From the NCBI GenBank assembly GCA_030065635.1, contig JASJDJ010000003.1:1-64000 (forward strand): 64,000 bases of DNA, in the 5' to 3' direction. The translations under genes and the position numbers were made by a program. The DNA is from Xenococcaceae cyanobacterium MO_188.B32 (lineage in GTDB: Bacteria > Cyanobacteriota > Cyanobacteriia > Cyanobacteriales > Xenococcaceae). Below are positions 44,858 to 55,455 of the stretch, piece after piece. Numbering within the stretch: position 1 is the first letter of the stretch; every line of letters starts with the position of its first letter. The notes beneath the pieces were generated by a model. The model worked only from the letters and a program-made list of their open reading frames with translations. It was not told the origin of the DNA and made no database searches.

Positions 44858-46000
44858 GTGGAATTTAAATATGCTTTAGTTCATGAATGGTTAACGCCAA
44901 AGGCAACAGGAGGTTCGGAATTAGTAGTTAAGGAAATATTAAAAAATATCAATGGCGATCTTTATGCTCTAATTGATTTTGAATCGGTTAATCCTGAAAG
45001 CTATTTATACGGACGTTCAATTGGCACTACTTTTTTACAACATTTCCCCTTAGCTCGTAACGGGGTACAAAAATACTTACCCCTACTACCATTGGCGATC
45101 GAACAGCTAGATTTAAGAGAATACGATGTAATACTATCCTCTTCTCATGCCGTGGCTAAAGGAATTCTCGCCAGTCCTCACCAGTTACATATTTGTTATT
45201 GTCATACTCCCATGCGCTATGCTTGGGACTTAACCTTCGACTACTTAAACAATAGCTTTATGGGTAGGGGAGTTGCTGGTATGCTTACCAAATATTTATT
45301 ACATCGACTGCGGGAGTGGGATGTTATCTCAGCTAATCGAGTCGATTATTTTATTGCCAACTCTAACCATACAGCCAGAAGAATTTGGCGTTGCTATCGC
45401 CGTCAGGCTAAAGTTATTTATCCCCCAGTCGATTTAGCAAGGTTTTCTTTTCAACCAGAGAAAGAAGACTTTTATTTAACAGTTTCGCGATTAGTGAGTT
45501 ATAAAAAGGTATCTTTAATCGTTGAGGCTTTTAATCAACTCCAAAAACCATTGGTTATTATCGGTGAAGGTTCCGAATTAGACAAAATTCGTCAATTAGC
45601 TAATGCTAATGTACGAGTATTGGGATTCCAACCCCATAACATAGTAGAAAAATATATGGCAAAAGCAAAAGCATTTGTTTATGCTGCTTGTGAAGACTTT
45701 GGTATTGCCTTAGTAGAAGCTCAAGCTTGCGGAACTCCAGTAATTGCTTATCAAGGAGGTGGTGCATCAGAAATAGTCAAAGATATTCGTCAATATCCAG
45801 AAACAGGTACGGGTTTGTTATTTGACAGCCAGCAACCAGAATCAATTGTGGAAGCGGTTAAAACCTTTGCTAGATTTGAAAGTCAATTGAATTTGGAAAA
45901 TTGTCGCTTGCAAGCAAATAAATTTAGCCCGACAATCTTTAAAAAGTCCTATTTGAATTTTGTTGCTGACTGTTGTCAAGAATTTCATTCAGTAAACTAA
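44858..46000 (+). CDS. Glycosyltransferase family 4
   Basis: GT-B architecture: an N-terminal domain with VHEWLTPKATGGSELV, and the nucleotide-sugar domain with YFIANSNHTARRIW, VYPPV-like IYPPVDLARF, GEGSELDKIR and EDFGIALVEAQACGTPVIAY, the E-x7-E motif. The 380-residue length is standard. Such retaining transferases add mannose-type sugars in exopolysaccharide or lipopolysaccharide synthesis. The start is GTG. The neighbouring sugar-phosphate transferase and GDP-fucose genes suggest a shared glycan pathway. Confidence 0.93.
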   Translation: MEFKYALVHEWLTPKATGGSELVVKEILKNINGDLYALIDFESVNPESYLYGRSIGTTFLQHFPLARNGVQKYLPLLPLAIEQLDLREYDVILSSSHAVAKGILASPHQLHICYCHTPMRYAWDLTFDYLNNSFMGRGVAGMLTKYLLHRLREWDVISANRVDYFIANSNHTARRIWRCYRRQAKVIYPPVDLARFSFQPEKEDFYLTVSRLVSYKKVSLIVEAFNQLQKPLVIIGEGSELDKIRQLANANVRVLGFQPHNIVEKYMAKAKAFVYAACEDFGIALVEAQACGTPVIAYQGGGASEIVKDIRQYPETGTGLLFDSQQPESIVEAVKTFARFESQLNLENCRLQANKFSPTIFKKSYLNFVADCCQEFHSVN

Positions 46001-46101
46001 ATTGAGACAAAATAGCAACTTTGTCACCAGATTTATCGCGATCGCGACTTTCTGGCTTTATGATTGGGACTGTGTGGTGTGATGTGATGTGAAGGAGTAA
46101 G

Positions 46102-46833
46102 ATGACTGCTAACAGCCAACTTATTTCCGTCAAGCTGTTACAAGGGATCGTTAAAAAAGGTTTTCGACCTTTTATTAAATCCAAAAAAAAGCAAGGTAAT
46201 TCCTTGCCAGCTTTAGACGGAGATTTTGTCAAACGCTTATTTGATATTATTTTTTCTTTGTTTGTTCTTTTTTCATTGTCTCCAGTCTATCTTGGCTTGG
46301 CGACTATCATTGCTATTAGCTCTCCTGGACCAATTTTTTACGTCCAGCAAAGAATAGGTAAAGACTTCAAACCATTTCGTTGCATCAAATTCCGTACTAT
46401 GGTGAATAATGCTGACGAAATATTAGAGACAATCATAGCTAAATCTCCTCAAATGCGTCAGGAGTATATAGAAAGCTATAAACTCAAACAAGACCCTAGA
46501 ATAACTGGAATTGGCAAATTTTTGCGTCTTACTAGTATGGATGAATTTCCCCAATTCTGGAATGTTTTAAAAGGAGATATGAGTGTTGTCGGTCCTAGAC
46601 CCCTAGTGCCAGAAGAACTTCACAAATACGGTCATCGAATTAATACAGTGTTGACGATTAAACCAGGGATTACTGGATTGTGGCAAGTATCTGGCAGAAA
46701 CAATATTCCTTATCCTCAAAGAGTACTAATAGATGTTTATTACGCAACTAGTCGCAACTGGGTATTAGATTTATGGATTGTAATTAAAACTATCGGTGTA
46801 ATTATTTTTCCTCGTAATAATGGTGCTTATTAA
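46102..46833 (+). CDS. Undecaprenyl-phosphate sugar-phosphate transferase
   Basis: This 243-residue enzyme is the catalytic half of a polyprenyl glycosylphosphotransferase of the WcaJ/PglC type. One membrane hairpin (IIFSLFVLFSLSPVYLGLAT) is followed by PIFYVQQRIGKDFKPF, KFRTM, TSMDEFPQFWNVLKGD, SVVGPRPL and GITGLWQVSGRN. It transfers a sugar phosphate from a nucleotide sugar to undecaprenyl phosphate to start the repeat unit. The extra N-terminal membrane domain of long WcaJ proteins is lacking, as in initiating enzymes of the short class. Confidence 0.94.
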   Translation: MTANSQLISVKLLQGIVKKGFRPFIKSKKKQGNSLPALDGDFVKRLFDIIFSLFVLFSLSPVYLGLATIIAISSPGPIFYVQQRIGKDFKPFRCIKFRTMVNNADEILETIIAKSPQMRQEYIESYKLKQDPRITGIGKFLRLTSMDEFPQFWNVLKGDMSVVGPRPLVPEELHKYGHRINTVLTIKPGITGLWQVSGRNNIPYPQRVLIDVYYATSRNWVLDLWIVIKTIGVIIFPRNNGAY

Positions 46834-47209
46834 ATTAGGCAACTAAAATTTAGATCTACCAACTAGTTTTTGGGAAATCTTCAGGGTATTAGTTTCATAG
46901 CGTTGCGTTTCTCGTAGTCATGAAGGTAAATAAGTTTGGTGGTTTCCCAACGGTGCGCGTTCCCTAGATGAGCAAAACTCATCGGGTTTGCATCGCAATC
47001 CCTACTCTCTAAAACCGACAAATTATATACTTCATAGGTCTGAAAATTGTAATATATTGACAAAAGCTTTGGTTTTTCTAAAGACGAAAGGTAGATTTTT
47101 AAGTTAATTTAGGAAGAACGATCGAGCCTAATTGCTGCTACCAACAATAGATCGGCATTAGTTACAGCTAATTTATGATGACCAACTATTTAAACATTGG
47201 AAGTAAACT
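46834..47209. other. Intergenic region upstream of gmd
   Basis: A short hairpin GATGAG-CAAAA-CTCATC lies at about 46967-46983 within a repeat-like GC-richer patch (46905-47010). The 3' part is AT-rich and should hold the gmd promoter, but I see no certain -35/-10 pair. A 60-codon minus-strand frame here is not convincing. Confidence 0.4.
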
Positions 47210-48292
47210 ATGACTGAGTCAAAGCGAGCCCTCATCACAGGTATTACCGGTCAAGATGGTTCTTATTTAAGCGAGTTTTTGCTAGAAAAAGGTTATGAAG
47301 TTCACGGAATTATTCGGAGGACTTCTACTTTTAACACTGATAGAATAGATCATATCTATGTCGATCCTCATAGCCCAGAAGCTCGTTTATATTTACACTA
47401 TGGAGATTTGACTGATGGCACGACTTTGAGGCGTATTCTCGAAGAAGTTAAACCCTCAGAAATTTATAATTTAGGAGCGCAATCTCACGTTAGAGTAAGT
47501 TTTGATTCTCCAGAATATACAGTAGATGCCGTAGGCATGGGAACTTTACGGTTACTCGAAGCTATTCGCGACTACCAAAAGCGTACTGGGATTGAAGTTA
47601 AGTTTTATCAGGCTGGTTCTTCAGAAATGTATGGCAAGGTACAGGATGTACCTCAGAGTGAAACTACCCCTTTCTATCCTCGTAGTCCCTATGCTTGTGC
47701 TAAAGTATACGCTCATTGGCAAACCCTTAATTACCGAGAATCTTATCAGTTATTTGCTTGTAATGGCATTCTCTTTAATCATGAGTCTCCTCGTCGCGGA
47801 GAAACTTTTGTCACCAGAAAGATTACAAGAGCGTTAGCCAGAATAATTGCGGGTCAACAGGAAAAACTCTACTTAGGAAATCTAGAGTCTAAAAGAGACT
47901 GGGGTTATGCGAAGGACTATGTTAAAGCAATGTGGATGATGCTACAACAGGATCGACCCGATGATTACGTAATAGCCACAGGAGAAACTCACTCGATCGA
48001 AGAGTTTTTAGATGTTGCGTTTAATTATGTCAATCTTGACTGGAAAGATTATGTAGCTTTCGATCCCCGTTATTTACGTCCTGCGGAAGTAGATTTACTC
48101 ATTGGCGATCCTACTAAGGCCAGACAAAAACTAGGTTGGGAACCTTCAGTTACTTTTGAAGGATTGGTCAAACTCATGGTAGATGCAGATTTAGCTGCTT
48201 TAGGTTTAACTTCTCCTAATGGAAATGTTGAAGCTCGTCAAGTTCTGGATAATGCTTCTGTGCGCCAAGGTATGGCTTTGACTATAGACTAA
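47210..48292 (+). CDS. gmd: GDP-mannose 4,6-dehydratase
   Basis: Gmd converts GDP-mannose to GDP-4-keto-6-deoxymannose, the first step to GDP-L-fucose. The 360-residue SDR enzyme has the NADP site [14 protein letters not shown] at residues 7-20, SSEMYGKV with the catalytic Ser/Glu, and [15 protein letters not shown] with the YxxxK pair. [16 protein letters not shown] binds the substrate. fcl follows 202 bp later in the same direction, with a repeat between them. Confidence 0.97.
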   Translation: MTESKRALITGITGQDGSYLSEFLLEKGYEVHGIIRRTSTFNTDRIDHIYVDPHSPEARLYLHYGDLTDGTTLRRILEEVKPSEIYNLGAQSHVRVSFDSPEYTVDAVGMGTLRLLEAIRDYQKRTGIEVKFYQAGSSEMYGKVQDVPQSETTPFYPRSPYACAKVYAHWQTLNYRESYQLFACNGILFNHESPRRGETFVTRKITRALARIIAGQQEKLYLGNLESKRDWGYAKDYVKAMWMMLQQDRPDDYVIATGETHSIEEFLDVAFNYVNLDWKDYVAFDPRYLRPAEVDLLIGDPTKARQKLGWEPSVTFEGLVKLMVDADLAALGLTSPNGNVEARQVLDNASVRQGMALTID

Positions 48293-48300
48293 TGTGAGTT

Positions 48301-48440
48301 TGCCCTTTGGGTTCGGCATTTGCTCATGGGGAAAACCCAAGGAGCTGTCTCTTGAACTTGGTCGGGGGAACGACCTGGAATTGAATTCCAGGTCGCAAGC
48401 CCCCGCGCATTCCGCGTCAAGAGCGAGAATCGCTCCCCCC
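48301..48440. repeat. Palindrome-rich repeat between gmd and fcl
   Basis: A perfect 12-bp stem, CGACCTGGAATT and AATTCCAGGTCG with one central base, lies at 48371-48395. It is enclosed by CTCTTGAACTTGG and GTCAAGAGCGAG, and by GGGTT/AACCC near 48309-48338. GCTGTCTCTTGAA at 48344-48356 is shared with the cassette at 32674-32777. GC content here is much higher than in the flanking genes. It interrupts an expected gmd-fcl operon. Confidence 0.55.
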
Positions 48441-48494
48441 AAGACTGCAATGCCTCAGAGTTCGGAGTACTGATAACTAAGGATTTAAACAATA

Positions 48495-49433
48495 ATGCTC
48501 AGTTTAAGCGATAAAAGAATTCTGGTCACTGGGGGTGCTGGATTTCTTGGTAAACAAGTAATTAACCAACTCTTATTGGCAGGAGCAAACCCCGATAAAA
48601 TTACTGTACCGCGATCGCGCGATTGCGACCTCCGTAACTTGGAGAATTGTCATCAGGCAGTAAAAGAACAAGATATTGTCATTCATTTGGCTGCTCATGT
48701 AGGTGGAATAGGACTAAATCGGGAAAAACCAGCCGAATTATTCTACGATAACTTAATGATGGGGGCACAGCTAATTCATGCTGCCTATCAAGCAGGGGTA
48801 GAAAAATTTACTTGTGTGGGTACTATCTGTGCTTATCCTAAATTTACTCCCGTTCCTTTCCAAGAAGATGATCTCTGGAATGGTTATCCAGAAGAAACTA
48901 ATGCCCCTTATGGGATTGCGAAAAAAGCTCTACTGGTTCAATTACAGTCTTATCGCCAACAATATGGTTTTAAGGGAATTTATCTGTTACCAGTAAATTT
49001 GTATGGCCCAGAAGATAACTTCGATCCTCGGAGTTCTCATGTAATTCCTGCCTTAATTCGGAAGGTACACGAAGCACAACAAAAGGGCGATAAACATTTA
49101 CCGGTTTGGGGTGATGGTAGCCCTACCCGTGAGTTTCTCTATTCTACTGATGCAGCTAGGGGGATCGTAATTGCTACTCAAAAATATGACGAACCCGAAC
49201 CTGTTAATTTAGGTACCAATTACGAAATCTCTATTAAGGATTTAGTTGAACTTATTTGTGAGTTAATGGAATTTACAGGCGAAATTATTTGGGAAACCGA
49301 TAAACCTAACGGGCAACCCCGTCGCTGTCTCGATACTACCAGAGCTAAAGAAAAATTTGGTTTTGTAGCCGAAATGGAATTTCGTCAAGGATTGAAAAAT
49401 ACTATTGACTGGTATCGTAAACACGCCAAGTAA
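48495..49433 (+). CDS. fcl: GDP-L-fucose synthase
   Basis: Fcl epimerises and reduces the Gmd product to GDP-L-fucose. The 312-residue SDR enzyme shows [14 protein letters not shown] at the N-terminus, GTICAYP with the catalytic serine-type position, and [15 protein letters not shown] with Yxxx[14 protein letters not shown] and [13 protein letters not shown] are family blocks. A terminator hairpin follows 20 bp after the stop, closing the polysaccharide gene group. Confidence 0.96.
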   Translation: MLSLSDKRILVTGGAGFLGKQVINQLLLAGANPDKITVPRSRDCDLRNLENCHQAVKEQDIVIHLAAHVGGIGLNREKPAELFYDNLMMGAQLIHAAYQAGVEKFTCVGTICAYPKFTPVPFQEDDLWNGYPEETNAPYGIAKKALLVQLQSYRQQYGFKGIYLLPVNLYGPEDNFDPRSSHVIPALIRKVHEAQQKGDKHLPVWGDGSPTREFLYSTDAARGIVIATQKYDEPEPVNLGTNYEISIKDLVELICELMEFTGEIIWETDKPNGQPRRCLDTTRAKEKFGFVAEMEFRQGLKNTIDWYRKHAK

Positions 49434-49453
49434 ATAATTTGGATAAATAGGTT

Positions 49454-49489
49454 AAAAATGGACTTTTCTACGGAGACAGTCCATTTTTT
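49454..49489 (+). terminator. Rho-independent terminator after fcl
   Basis: AAAAATGGACT at 49454-49464 pairs with AGTCCATTTTT at 49478-49488; the loop has 13 bases, and the T run is part of the right arm. The A-tract/T-tract symmetry means that it could also work for the converging moeB-like gene, but moeB ends 125 bp away. Confidence 0.75.
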
Positions 49490-49613
49490 ATGGTTTTAGG
49501 TTATATTTTTTGCCTATTTTTTGCCTCAAACTACAAAGCGAACATATATAGACCAAAAAAAATCTCATAGAAAATAATCCATGAGAATATTAATCTTAAA
49601 CTTTAATTTTTAC

Positions 49614-50786
49614 TCAATACTCGGGTACGCTCGGATCGACTTCTTTACTCCAGGCAGCAATGCCACCTTTAACGTTAATTCCTTCAATACCCGCTTTTTT
49701 AAGAATACCTAAAGCTTTTGCCGATCGCCCGCCCATCTTACAATGAGCTATAAGCTTATGACCATTGGTTAACTCTTTAATTTTTTCGATTCCCGAACCA
49801 TTTTCAATCTCGGAAAGAGGAACTAAAACCGAATCGGGAATTCTGGCAATTTCGTATTCATTGGGATTACGAACATCGAGCAAAACAAAGTCTTTGGCAT
49901 CACTATCAAGGATTTGTTTTAACTCTCGAACAGTAATTTCAGCTATTGCTTGCTGTTGTTTGGCTGCTTCTGCTCGTGCTTGAGGAATCCCACAGAATTG
50001 CTCGTAATCGATTAGTTTTTCGATTACAGGGCGTTCTGGATTGGGTCTTAACTTCAATTCGCGGAACTTCATGTCCCAGGCATTGTAAAGCAAAAGTCTA
50101 CCACTAAGAGTATTTTCTGCTCCTAAAATAATCTTGATTGCTTCTGTTGCCTGAATTGTCCCAATAATGCCAGGAAGTACTCCTAAAACACCCCCTTCCG
50201 CACAAGAAGGAACCATTCCTGGTGGTGGTGGTTCGGGATATAAATCGCGGTAATTAGGACCATCTTGATAGTTAAAGACGGTTGCCTGCCCTTCAAAACG
50301 GAAAATAGAACCGTAAACATTGGGCTTATTCAGCAAAACACAAGCATCATTAGTGAGATAACGAGTAGGGAAATTATCTGTCCCATCTATTACCACATCA
50401 TAAGGCGCAAGAATATCAAGAGCATTAGCTGAAGTGAGGGCAGTTTCGTATAAATCTACCTGACAATCAGGATTAATTTCTAAAATTCTATTTTTAGCCG
50501 ACTGAATCTTTGGCTTACCTACCCAAGATGTGCCGTGAATAATTTGTCTTTGTAAATTAGAACTATCGACAATATCAAAATCAACAATACCAATTCTACC
50601 CACCCCTGCTGCTGCCAGATATAACAGTAAAGGTGAACCAAGTCCTCCCGTACCGATACAGAGAACACTGGCTGCTTTTAGGCGTTTCTGCCCATCCAGC
50701 CCTACCTCTGGCAAAATAATGTGGCGTGAGTAACGCTGATACTCTTCTTTAGATAGTTCTATTGCTTCTAAATTAGGATTGAGCAT
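49614..50786 (-). CDS. moeB: MoeB/MoeZ-type adenylyltransferase with rhodanese domain
   Basis: The N-terminal 265 residues are an E1-like ThiF/MoeB domain: GTGGLGSPLLLYLAAAGVG at residues 42-60 binds ATP, and DGTDNFPTRYLTNDACV follows. The C-terminal 110 residues are a rhodanese domain with the active-site loop AHCKMGGRSAKAL, cysteine near residue 350. It should activate the C-terminal glycine of a MoaD/ThiS-like carrier and supply sulfur for molybdopterin or thio-modifications. The zinc-binding CxxC pairs of E. coli MoeB are missing, as in MoeZ-type proteins. Confidence 0.93.
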   Translation of the reverse strand: MLNPNLEAIELSKEEYQRYSRHIILPEVGLDGQKRLKAASVLCIGTGGLGSPLLLYLAAAGVGRIGIVDFDIVDSSNLQRQIIHGTSWVGKPKIQSAKNRILEINPDCQVDLYETALTSANALDILAPYDVVIDGTDNFPTRYLTNDACVLLNKPNVYGSIFRFEGQATVFNYQDGPNYRDLYPEPPPPGMVPSCAEGGVLGVLPGIIGTIQATEAIKIILGAENTLSGRLLLYNAWDMKFRELKLRPNPERPVIEKLIDYEQFCGIPQARAEAAKQQQAIAEITVRELKQILDSDAKDFVLLDVRNPNEYEIARIPDSVLVPLSEIENGSGIEKIKELTNGHKLIAHCKMGGRSAKALGILKKAGIEGINVKGGIAAWSKEVDPSVPEY

Positions 50787-50862
50787 GATGAATGATGATT
50801 AATCAAAGAGCGATCGCTCTTTGTCGAGAATCTTAAGTTAGCGGTGTACTCATAAACCCTAA

Positions 50863-52815
50863 TTATATAGAATTTTCACCAACTTCTAAACTTCTGAACT
50901 TCTGAATTCCCGAACTCCTCTGATAACGTGCCAAAGCGAGTAAAGGAAAATACTGTTGATAGAGGTGATATTTCAAATAAAAATGACCGGGAAAACCCGT
51001 ACCAGTAAATTCTGACTCATACCAAGTCCCTTCCCGATGTTGAGTAGAAATCAAATAATCCACACCTTTTTCGAGCGCGGTTTTAGCGAGAAATCCAGTA
51101 GCTTGAGTAGCAGCTAGCAAACCAATTAATGCCCAAGCAGTTTGAGAAGCAGTACTGATTCCTTTCCCTTTTAAAGCTGGATTGTCGTAGCTGCGACAGG
51201 TTTCCCCCCAACCACCATCAGAATTCTGACAATTAACTAACCAAGTTGCGCCTCTATTAATATTTTTTTGATAAGTTGGCGGTGCGATTAAAGATAAAGC
51301 AACCAGAACGGAACTCGTACCATAAATATAATTTACGCCCCAACGACCAAACCAACTGCCATCACTTTCTTGTTCTTGGATTAAATAGGTAATAGCTTTT
51401 TGTACTTTATTCGCTTTCATAGAGAGATGGCACTGACCCAACATTTCTAGTACTCTAGCCGTAACATCCGCAGTGTTAGGGTCGATCATGGCTTTAAGAT
51501 CGCCATAAGGTATAAGATTAATCCAATCTTGGTCATTATCGAGATCGAAAGCAGCCCAACCACCAGCTTTACACTGCATTGTGGCTATCCATTCTACACA
51601 ACGATCGATCGCTTGTTGTTTGTGAGCTTCAATTGGCAATTTTACCCCGTCTAATGCCATCACCACTACAGCAGAATCGTCTATATCAGGATAAAAGCGA
51701 TTATCGAATTCAAAAGCCCAGCCTCCTGGCATTCCTTGTTTATTTTTAACTTTCCAATCGCCATAATCGAGAATTTGTTTCTCTAGTAACCATTTACCAC
51801 CCTTAACTAAAGCTGGATGTTCTGGACTTAAACCCGATTCTACTAAAGCCCGTAACACCCAAGCGGTATCCCATACGGGAGAAATGCAAGGTTGAACCCG
51901 ATAGCAATCTTCTTCTTCAATAGCAAAGTTATCTATAGCAGCTAGTCCTCTTTGAATAACAGGATCGGCAACATCATAATTAAGAGTACGTAGAGCCAAC
52001 AAAGAATTTAACATAGCAGGAATGATTCCGCCCCAGTCTCCTGTAGCTTCTTGTCTTTCTAATACCCATTCTTCCGCAGCTTTTAAGCCTTCTTCACGAA
52101 AAGGTATGATATTCGACTCTTCTGCCCATTTAAAAGCATTATCTAACCAAACAAAAGTATCTGTCCAATCATTTTTAGTAGGTAACTCGTAGCAAACATT
52201 CTCAATTCCTTCTGCATAAAGTTCATCCAAATTAATTGTCGGATTAGTCACAAAAATAGGCTTCTTATCGAAGACAATTAATAACGGGACTGTGCTTCCT
52301 CTCGCCCAACTAGACATTTCATAAATATTGAAGGGAGAATCTTCTGGCAAGAGCATAATCCAAGAGGGAATAGACGGAATTCCTTGCCAGTCATAGCAGC
52401 CAATTAGAGCTAAATGAAGTTTGGTGAAAATACGAGTTTTACTAATGCCCCCGCGTTGAAGAATAAATTTTTTCGCTCGACGTAAAGCAAAATCGCTAGC
52501 GGATACGCCTAAAAGACGCAGAGCCATATAGGCTTCTACAGAAGTGCTCAAATCTCCACCATCACCATAAAATAGTTCCCAACCACCATGTTCTCTTTGT
52601 TGCGATCGCAAATAGGATTCTACTTTTTGTAGGGGTCTAGTTTTATCCGTGCCCCAAATTTTATGCAATAAAACAACTTCGGCTGTAATTGTGACATTCG
52701 ATTCTAATTCTGCCCACCAATAGCCCTCAGGATATTGAATAGAAAGAAGATAGTTTTGACTAGCTGCGATCGCATCTTCGACTTTTTTTCGATCTAGTCG
52801 CTCCTGAATTTGCAT
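50863..52815 (-). CDS. shc: Squalene-hopene cyclase
   Basis: Shc cyclises squalene to hopene/diplopterol for hopanoid membrane lipids. The 650-residue length is usual. The protonating DxDD motif is PDIDDSAVV near residue 378, and several QW repeats are visible (QYPEGYWWAELES, QREHGGWELFYGDGG, QESDGSWFGRWG, QNSDGGWGE). The enzyme is membrane-associated. No other isoprenoid gene lies beside it; 76 bp separate it from the moeB-like gene on the same strand. Confidence 0.97.
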   Translation of the reverse strand: MQIQERLDRKKVEDAIAASQNYLLSIQYPEGYWWAELESNVTITAEVVLLHKIWGTDKTRPLQKVESYLRSQQREHGGWELFYGDGGDLSTSVEAYMALRLLGVSASDFALRRAKKFILQRGGISKTRIFTKLHLALIGCYDWQGIPSIPSWIMLLPEDSPFNIYEMSSWARGSTVPLLIVFDKKPIFVTNPTINLDELYAEGIENVCYELPTKNDWTDTFVWLDNAFKWAEESNIIPFREEGLKAAEEWVLERQEATGDWGGIIPAMLNSLLALRTLNYDVADPVIQRGLAAIDNFAIEEEDCYRVQPCISPVWDTAWVLRALVESGLSPEHPALVKGGKWLLEKQILDYGDWKVKNKQGMPGGWAFEFDNRFYPDIDDSAVVVMALDGVKLPIEAHKQQAIDRCVEWIATMQCKAGGWAAFDLDNDQDWINLIPYGDLKAMIDPNTADVTARVLEMLGQCHLSMKANKVQKAITYLIQEQESDGSWFGRWGVNYIYGTSSVLVALSLIAPPTYQKNINRGATWLVNCQNSDGGWGETCRSYDNPALKGKGISTASQTAWALIGLLAATQATGFLAKTALEKGVDYLISTQHREGTWYESEFTGTGFPGHFYLKYHLYQQYFPLLALARYQRSSGIQKFRSLEVGENSI

Positions 52816-53069
52816 ATATTTTCTGTTCTACCCTAAGCCAATTTTTTTCTCGCAAGTTTATTCTAAACAGCAATAGGTTACTTTACGGAAAAGTCATGTT
52901 TACGAAACAAAATAGTTATTTTTTTTTACGTATATTCAACTAAGTAGTTGATAATTTTTGAGCAATTATCCTAGGGTAAATTACTAGTCGGTGTTGCTCG
53001 CTCGGGAAATGAAATATGAAAGTTATCTTAACAAGATGCGATCGCTTCTTAAGCAATATCAAACCCCAC

Positions 53070-53116
53070 AAAAAACAAAAAAACAAAGCCCCCCATAATT
53101 AGCTCATAGGGGGCTT
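53070..53116 (-). terminator. Terminator of the rbcLXS operon
   Basis: On the minus strand AAGCCCCCTATGAGC begins a hairpin whose second arm is GGGGGGCTT (stem at 53086-53116), followed by TGTTTTTTTG and further T-rich sequence to 53070. It lies 48 bp after the rbcS stop. The gap 52816-53163 otherwise holds the shc upstream region; I see no further gene. Confidence 0.85.
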
Positions 53117-53163
53117 CAAAAAATTGAAATTACTTAAAAAACAAGTTTTAAAACTTCCGCAAT

Positions 53164-53499
53164 TTAGTAACGGCTGGAGCCTGGTTTGTACACAATGAAG
53201 CTAACAGTTTGACATTGTCTCAGGTTGTCAAATCCAACTACGCGGATGTAACAATCAGAATACTCAGAACGACATTCGCGAACTTCGTTAAGTACATCTT
53301 GAGCACCTCTGGCATCAAACAAAGGTAATTTCCACAAAGTCCAGTGGTGAAGTTCAGGTGTAGGATCTTTTTCAAACTCAACTCCAGGGATGTAACCTTG
53401 ATCGAGCATATAGTCGATCTGTTTGGCAATTTGCTGGTCGTTTAAAGGAGGTAGGTAAGAAAGGGTTTCGTAACGACGCTCTTTAGGTAAAGTTTTCAT
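53164..53499 (-). CDS. rbcS: Rubisco small subunit
   Basis: The 111-residue form IB small subunit has [20 protein letters not shown] at the N-terminus, [15 protein letters not shown] in the middle and [15 protein letters not shown] near the end. Eight copies cap the L8 core in the carboxysome. It is third in rbcL-rbcX-rbcS, 12 bp after rbcX, with a strong terminator behind it. CcmM in this window carries four domains derived from this protein. Confidence 0.98.
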   Translation of the reverse strand: MKTLPKERRYETLSYLPPLNDQQIAKQIDYMLDQGYIPGVEFEKDPTPELHHWTLWKLPLFDARGAQDVLNEVRECRSEYSDCYIRVVGFDNLRQCQTVSFIVYKPGSSRY

Positions 53500-53511
53500 T
53501 TATTTATCTTC

Positions 53512-53943
53512 CTATGTGTCAAAATTGGTTTGGTTAGAAGAGTCATCCGTATCTAACTCTGACTCTGTATTAGTTGTCTCAGAATTAGGTGTAGAAGTTG
53601 AGGGTTGAGACTGAGTAAGACGCTCCAATAGCTTACGACGATGCTCTACATTTGCCTGACTAATCCCAGTACGCACCATTTCTGGGAGAAAATCTAACAC
53701 TTGTCGGGCTAGTTCTTCTCTGACTGTAAGAATTCGCAGTAACAATTCCTTATTCTCTGTCATCAAACCATCGAGATAAGCTTCTCCATCCTGAATCTTG
53801 GCACTATCTGAATAGTGACTTAGCCAAATCGATTGAGAAGGATTAGTCTCTCTGAGTTGGTTGATGATAGTCCGTACTGCTTGATAAGTTAGGTAACTCT
53901 GAAGAACTTTTGCCGTATCTTTCGCAATTTGTTTTGGATACAT
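53512..53943 (-). CDS. rbcX: Rubisco assembly chaperone RbcX
   Basis: RbcX dimers bind the RbcL C-terminal peptide and promote RbcL8 assembly. The N-terminus (PKQIAKDTAKVLQSYLTYQA) and the conserved NPSQSIWLSHYSDSAKIQDG and AYLDGLM define the all-helical family. At 143 residues it is a little longer than usual because of a serine/threonine-rich tail (SQPSTSTPNSETTN). It lies between rbcL and rbcS, 96 bp behind rbcL, the standard order in beta-cyanobacteria. Confidence 0.96.
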   Translation of the reverse strand: MYPKQIAKDTAKVLQSYLTYQAVRTIINQLRETNPSQSIWLSHYSDSAKIQDGEAYLDGLMTENKELLLRILTVREELARQVLDFLPEMVRTGISQANVEHRRKLLERLTQSQPSTSTPNSETTNTESELDTDDSSNQTNFDT

Positions 53944-54039
53944 TAATACTCACCTGTCCCGATTCAGTTGTTTAGCGATTAGTTATCAGGTTTTACAATT
54001 TATAACTGTTCACTGTTGACTAACCGCCATTTACTGAAT

Positions 54040-55455
54040 TTAGAGAGTATCCATTGCCTCAAATTCAAATTTGATTTCTTTCCAAAGTTCGCAAGCAGCA
54101 GCCAGTTCGGGACTCCAACGGCAAGCTTCACGAATTACATCGTTACCTTCACGGGCTAAAGAACGACCTTCATTACGAGCTTGAATGCAAGCTTCTAAAG
54201 CTACACGGTTAGCAGTTGCACCAGGAGCATTACCCCAAGGGTGTCCGAGAGTACCACCACCAAATTGTAAGCAGGAATCATCACCAAAGATTTCCACCAG
54301 TGCGGGCATATGCCATACGTGGATACCACCAGACGCTACAGGCATAGTTCCACCCATAGAAGCATAGTCTTGAGTGAAGAAAATACCGCGAGAACGATCT
54401 TCTTCTACATAGTCTTCACGCATTAGGTCGACGAAGCCCATAGTAATGCCTCGTTCACCCTCTAACTTACCAACCACTGTACCAGAGTGTAAGTGGTCAC
54501 CACCAGACAAGCGTAAGCATTTAGCCAATACACGGAAGTGAATACCGTGGTTTCTTTGACGATCGATTACCGCGTGCATAGCACGGTGAATGTGAAGTAA
54601 TAAACCATTATCGCGACAGTACTTAGCCAAAGTGGTATTAGCAGTAAAACCACCAGTTAAGAAGTCATGCATAATGATGGGCGTGTTGATTTCTTTAGCG
54701 AATTCAGCCCGTTTGAGCATTTCTTCACAAGTACCAGCAGTAACGTTGAGGTAGTGACCTTTAATTTCGTTAGTTTCTGCTTGAGCTTTTTCGATCGCCT
54801 CTTGAACGAAGAGGAAGCGATCGCGCCAACGCATGAAAGGCTGGGAGTTAATATTTTCGTCGTCTTTAGTGAAGTCTAGACCGCCACGAAGACACTCATA
54901 AACCGCACGACCATAGTTTTTAGCAGAAAGACCTAGTTTGGGCTTAATAGTACAACCTAGTAGAGGACGACCGTATTTATTTAACTTATCTCTTTCAACG
55001 GTAATACCGTGAGGAGGTCCTTGGAAGGTTTTGATTAAAGCAACAGGAAAGCGGATATCTTCTAAGCGTAAAGCACGTAGGGCTTTAAATCCAAATACGT
55101 TACCAACCAAAGAGGTCAAAACGTTAGTAACAGAACCTTCTTCAAATAAGTCAAGAGGATAAGCGACGAAACAGAAATATTGGTTGTCTTCTCCTGGAAC
55201 TGGTTCGACTTCATAACAACGACCTTTATAGCGATCGAGGTCGGTTAAACCATCAGTCCAAACTGTAGTCCAAGTACCTGTAGAAGATTCAGCAGCTACC
55301 GCAGCAGCACATTCTTCAGCAGGAACACCAGGTTGAGGAGTCATGCGGAAGCAAGCTAGTAGATCGGTATCTTTGGGAGTGTAGTCAGGGGTGTAATAAG
55401 TTAGGCGATAGTCTTGTACACCTGCCTTAAAGCCAGCGGATGTTTTGGTTGCCAT
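54040..55455 (-). CDS. rbcL: Rubisco large subunit, form IB
   Basis: The 471-residue protein is complete. The catalytic region [20 protein letters not shown] holds the carbamylated lysine, [12 protein letters not shown] and [17 protein letters not shown] bind the substrate, and the start [20 protein letters not shown] is the cyanobacterial form IB start. It carboxylates ribulose bisphosphate inside the carboxysome. A GGAGG ribosome site lies nine bases before the ATG (55465-55469 on this strand). It is first in rbcLXS and lies downstream of ccmN in the same direction. Confidence 0.99.
   Translation of the reverse strand: MATKTSAGFKAGVQDYRLTYYTPDYTPKDTDLLACFRMTPQPGVPAEECAAAVAAESSTGTWTTVWTDGLTDLDRYKGRCYEVEPVPGEDNQYFCFVAYPLDLFEEGSVTNVLTSLVGNVFGFKALRALRLEDIRFPVALIKTFQGPPHGITVERDKLNKYGRPLLGCTIKPKLGLSAKNYGRAVYECLRGGLDFTKDDENINSQPFMRWRDRFLFVQEAIEKAQAETNEIKGHYLNVTAGTCEEMLKRAEFAKEINTPIIMHDFLTGGFTANTTLAKYCRDNGLLLHIHRAMHAVIDRQRNHGIHFRVLAKCLRLSGGDHLHSGTVVGKLEGERGITMGFVDLMREDYVEEDRSRGIFFTQDYASMGGTMPVASGGIHVWHMPALVEIFGDDSCLQFGGGTLGHPWGNAPGATANRVALEACIQARNEGRSLAREGNDVIREACRWSPELAAACELWKEIKFEFEAMDTL

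Noticed and set aside
46881-47063. 60-codon minus-strand ORF
   Set aside because: It lies in a repeat-like patch upstream of gmd and has no recognisable family or ribosome site.
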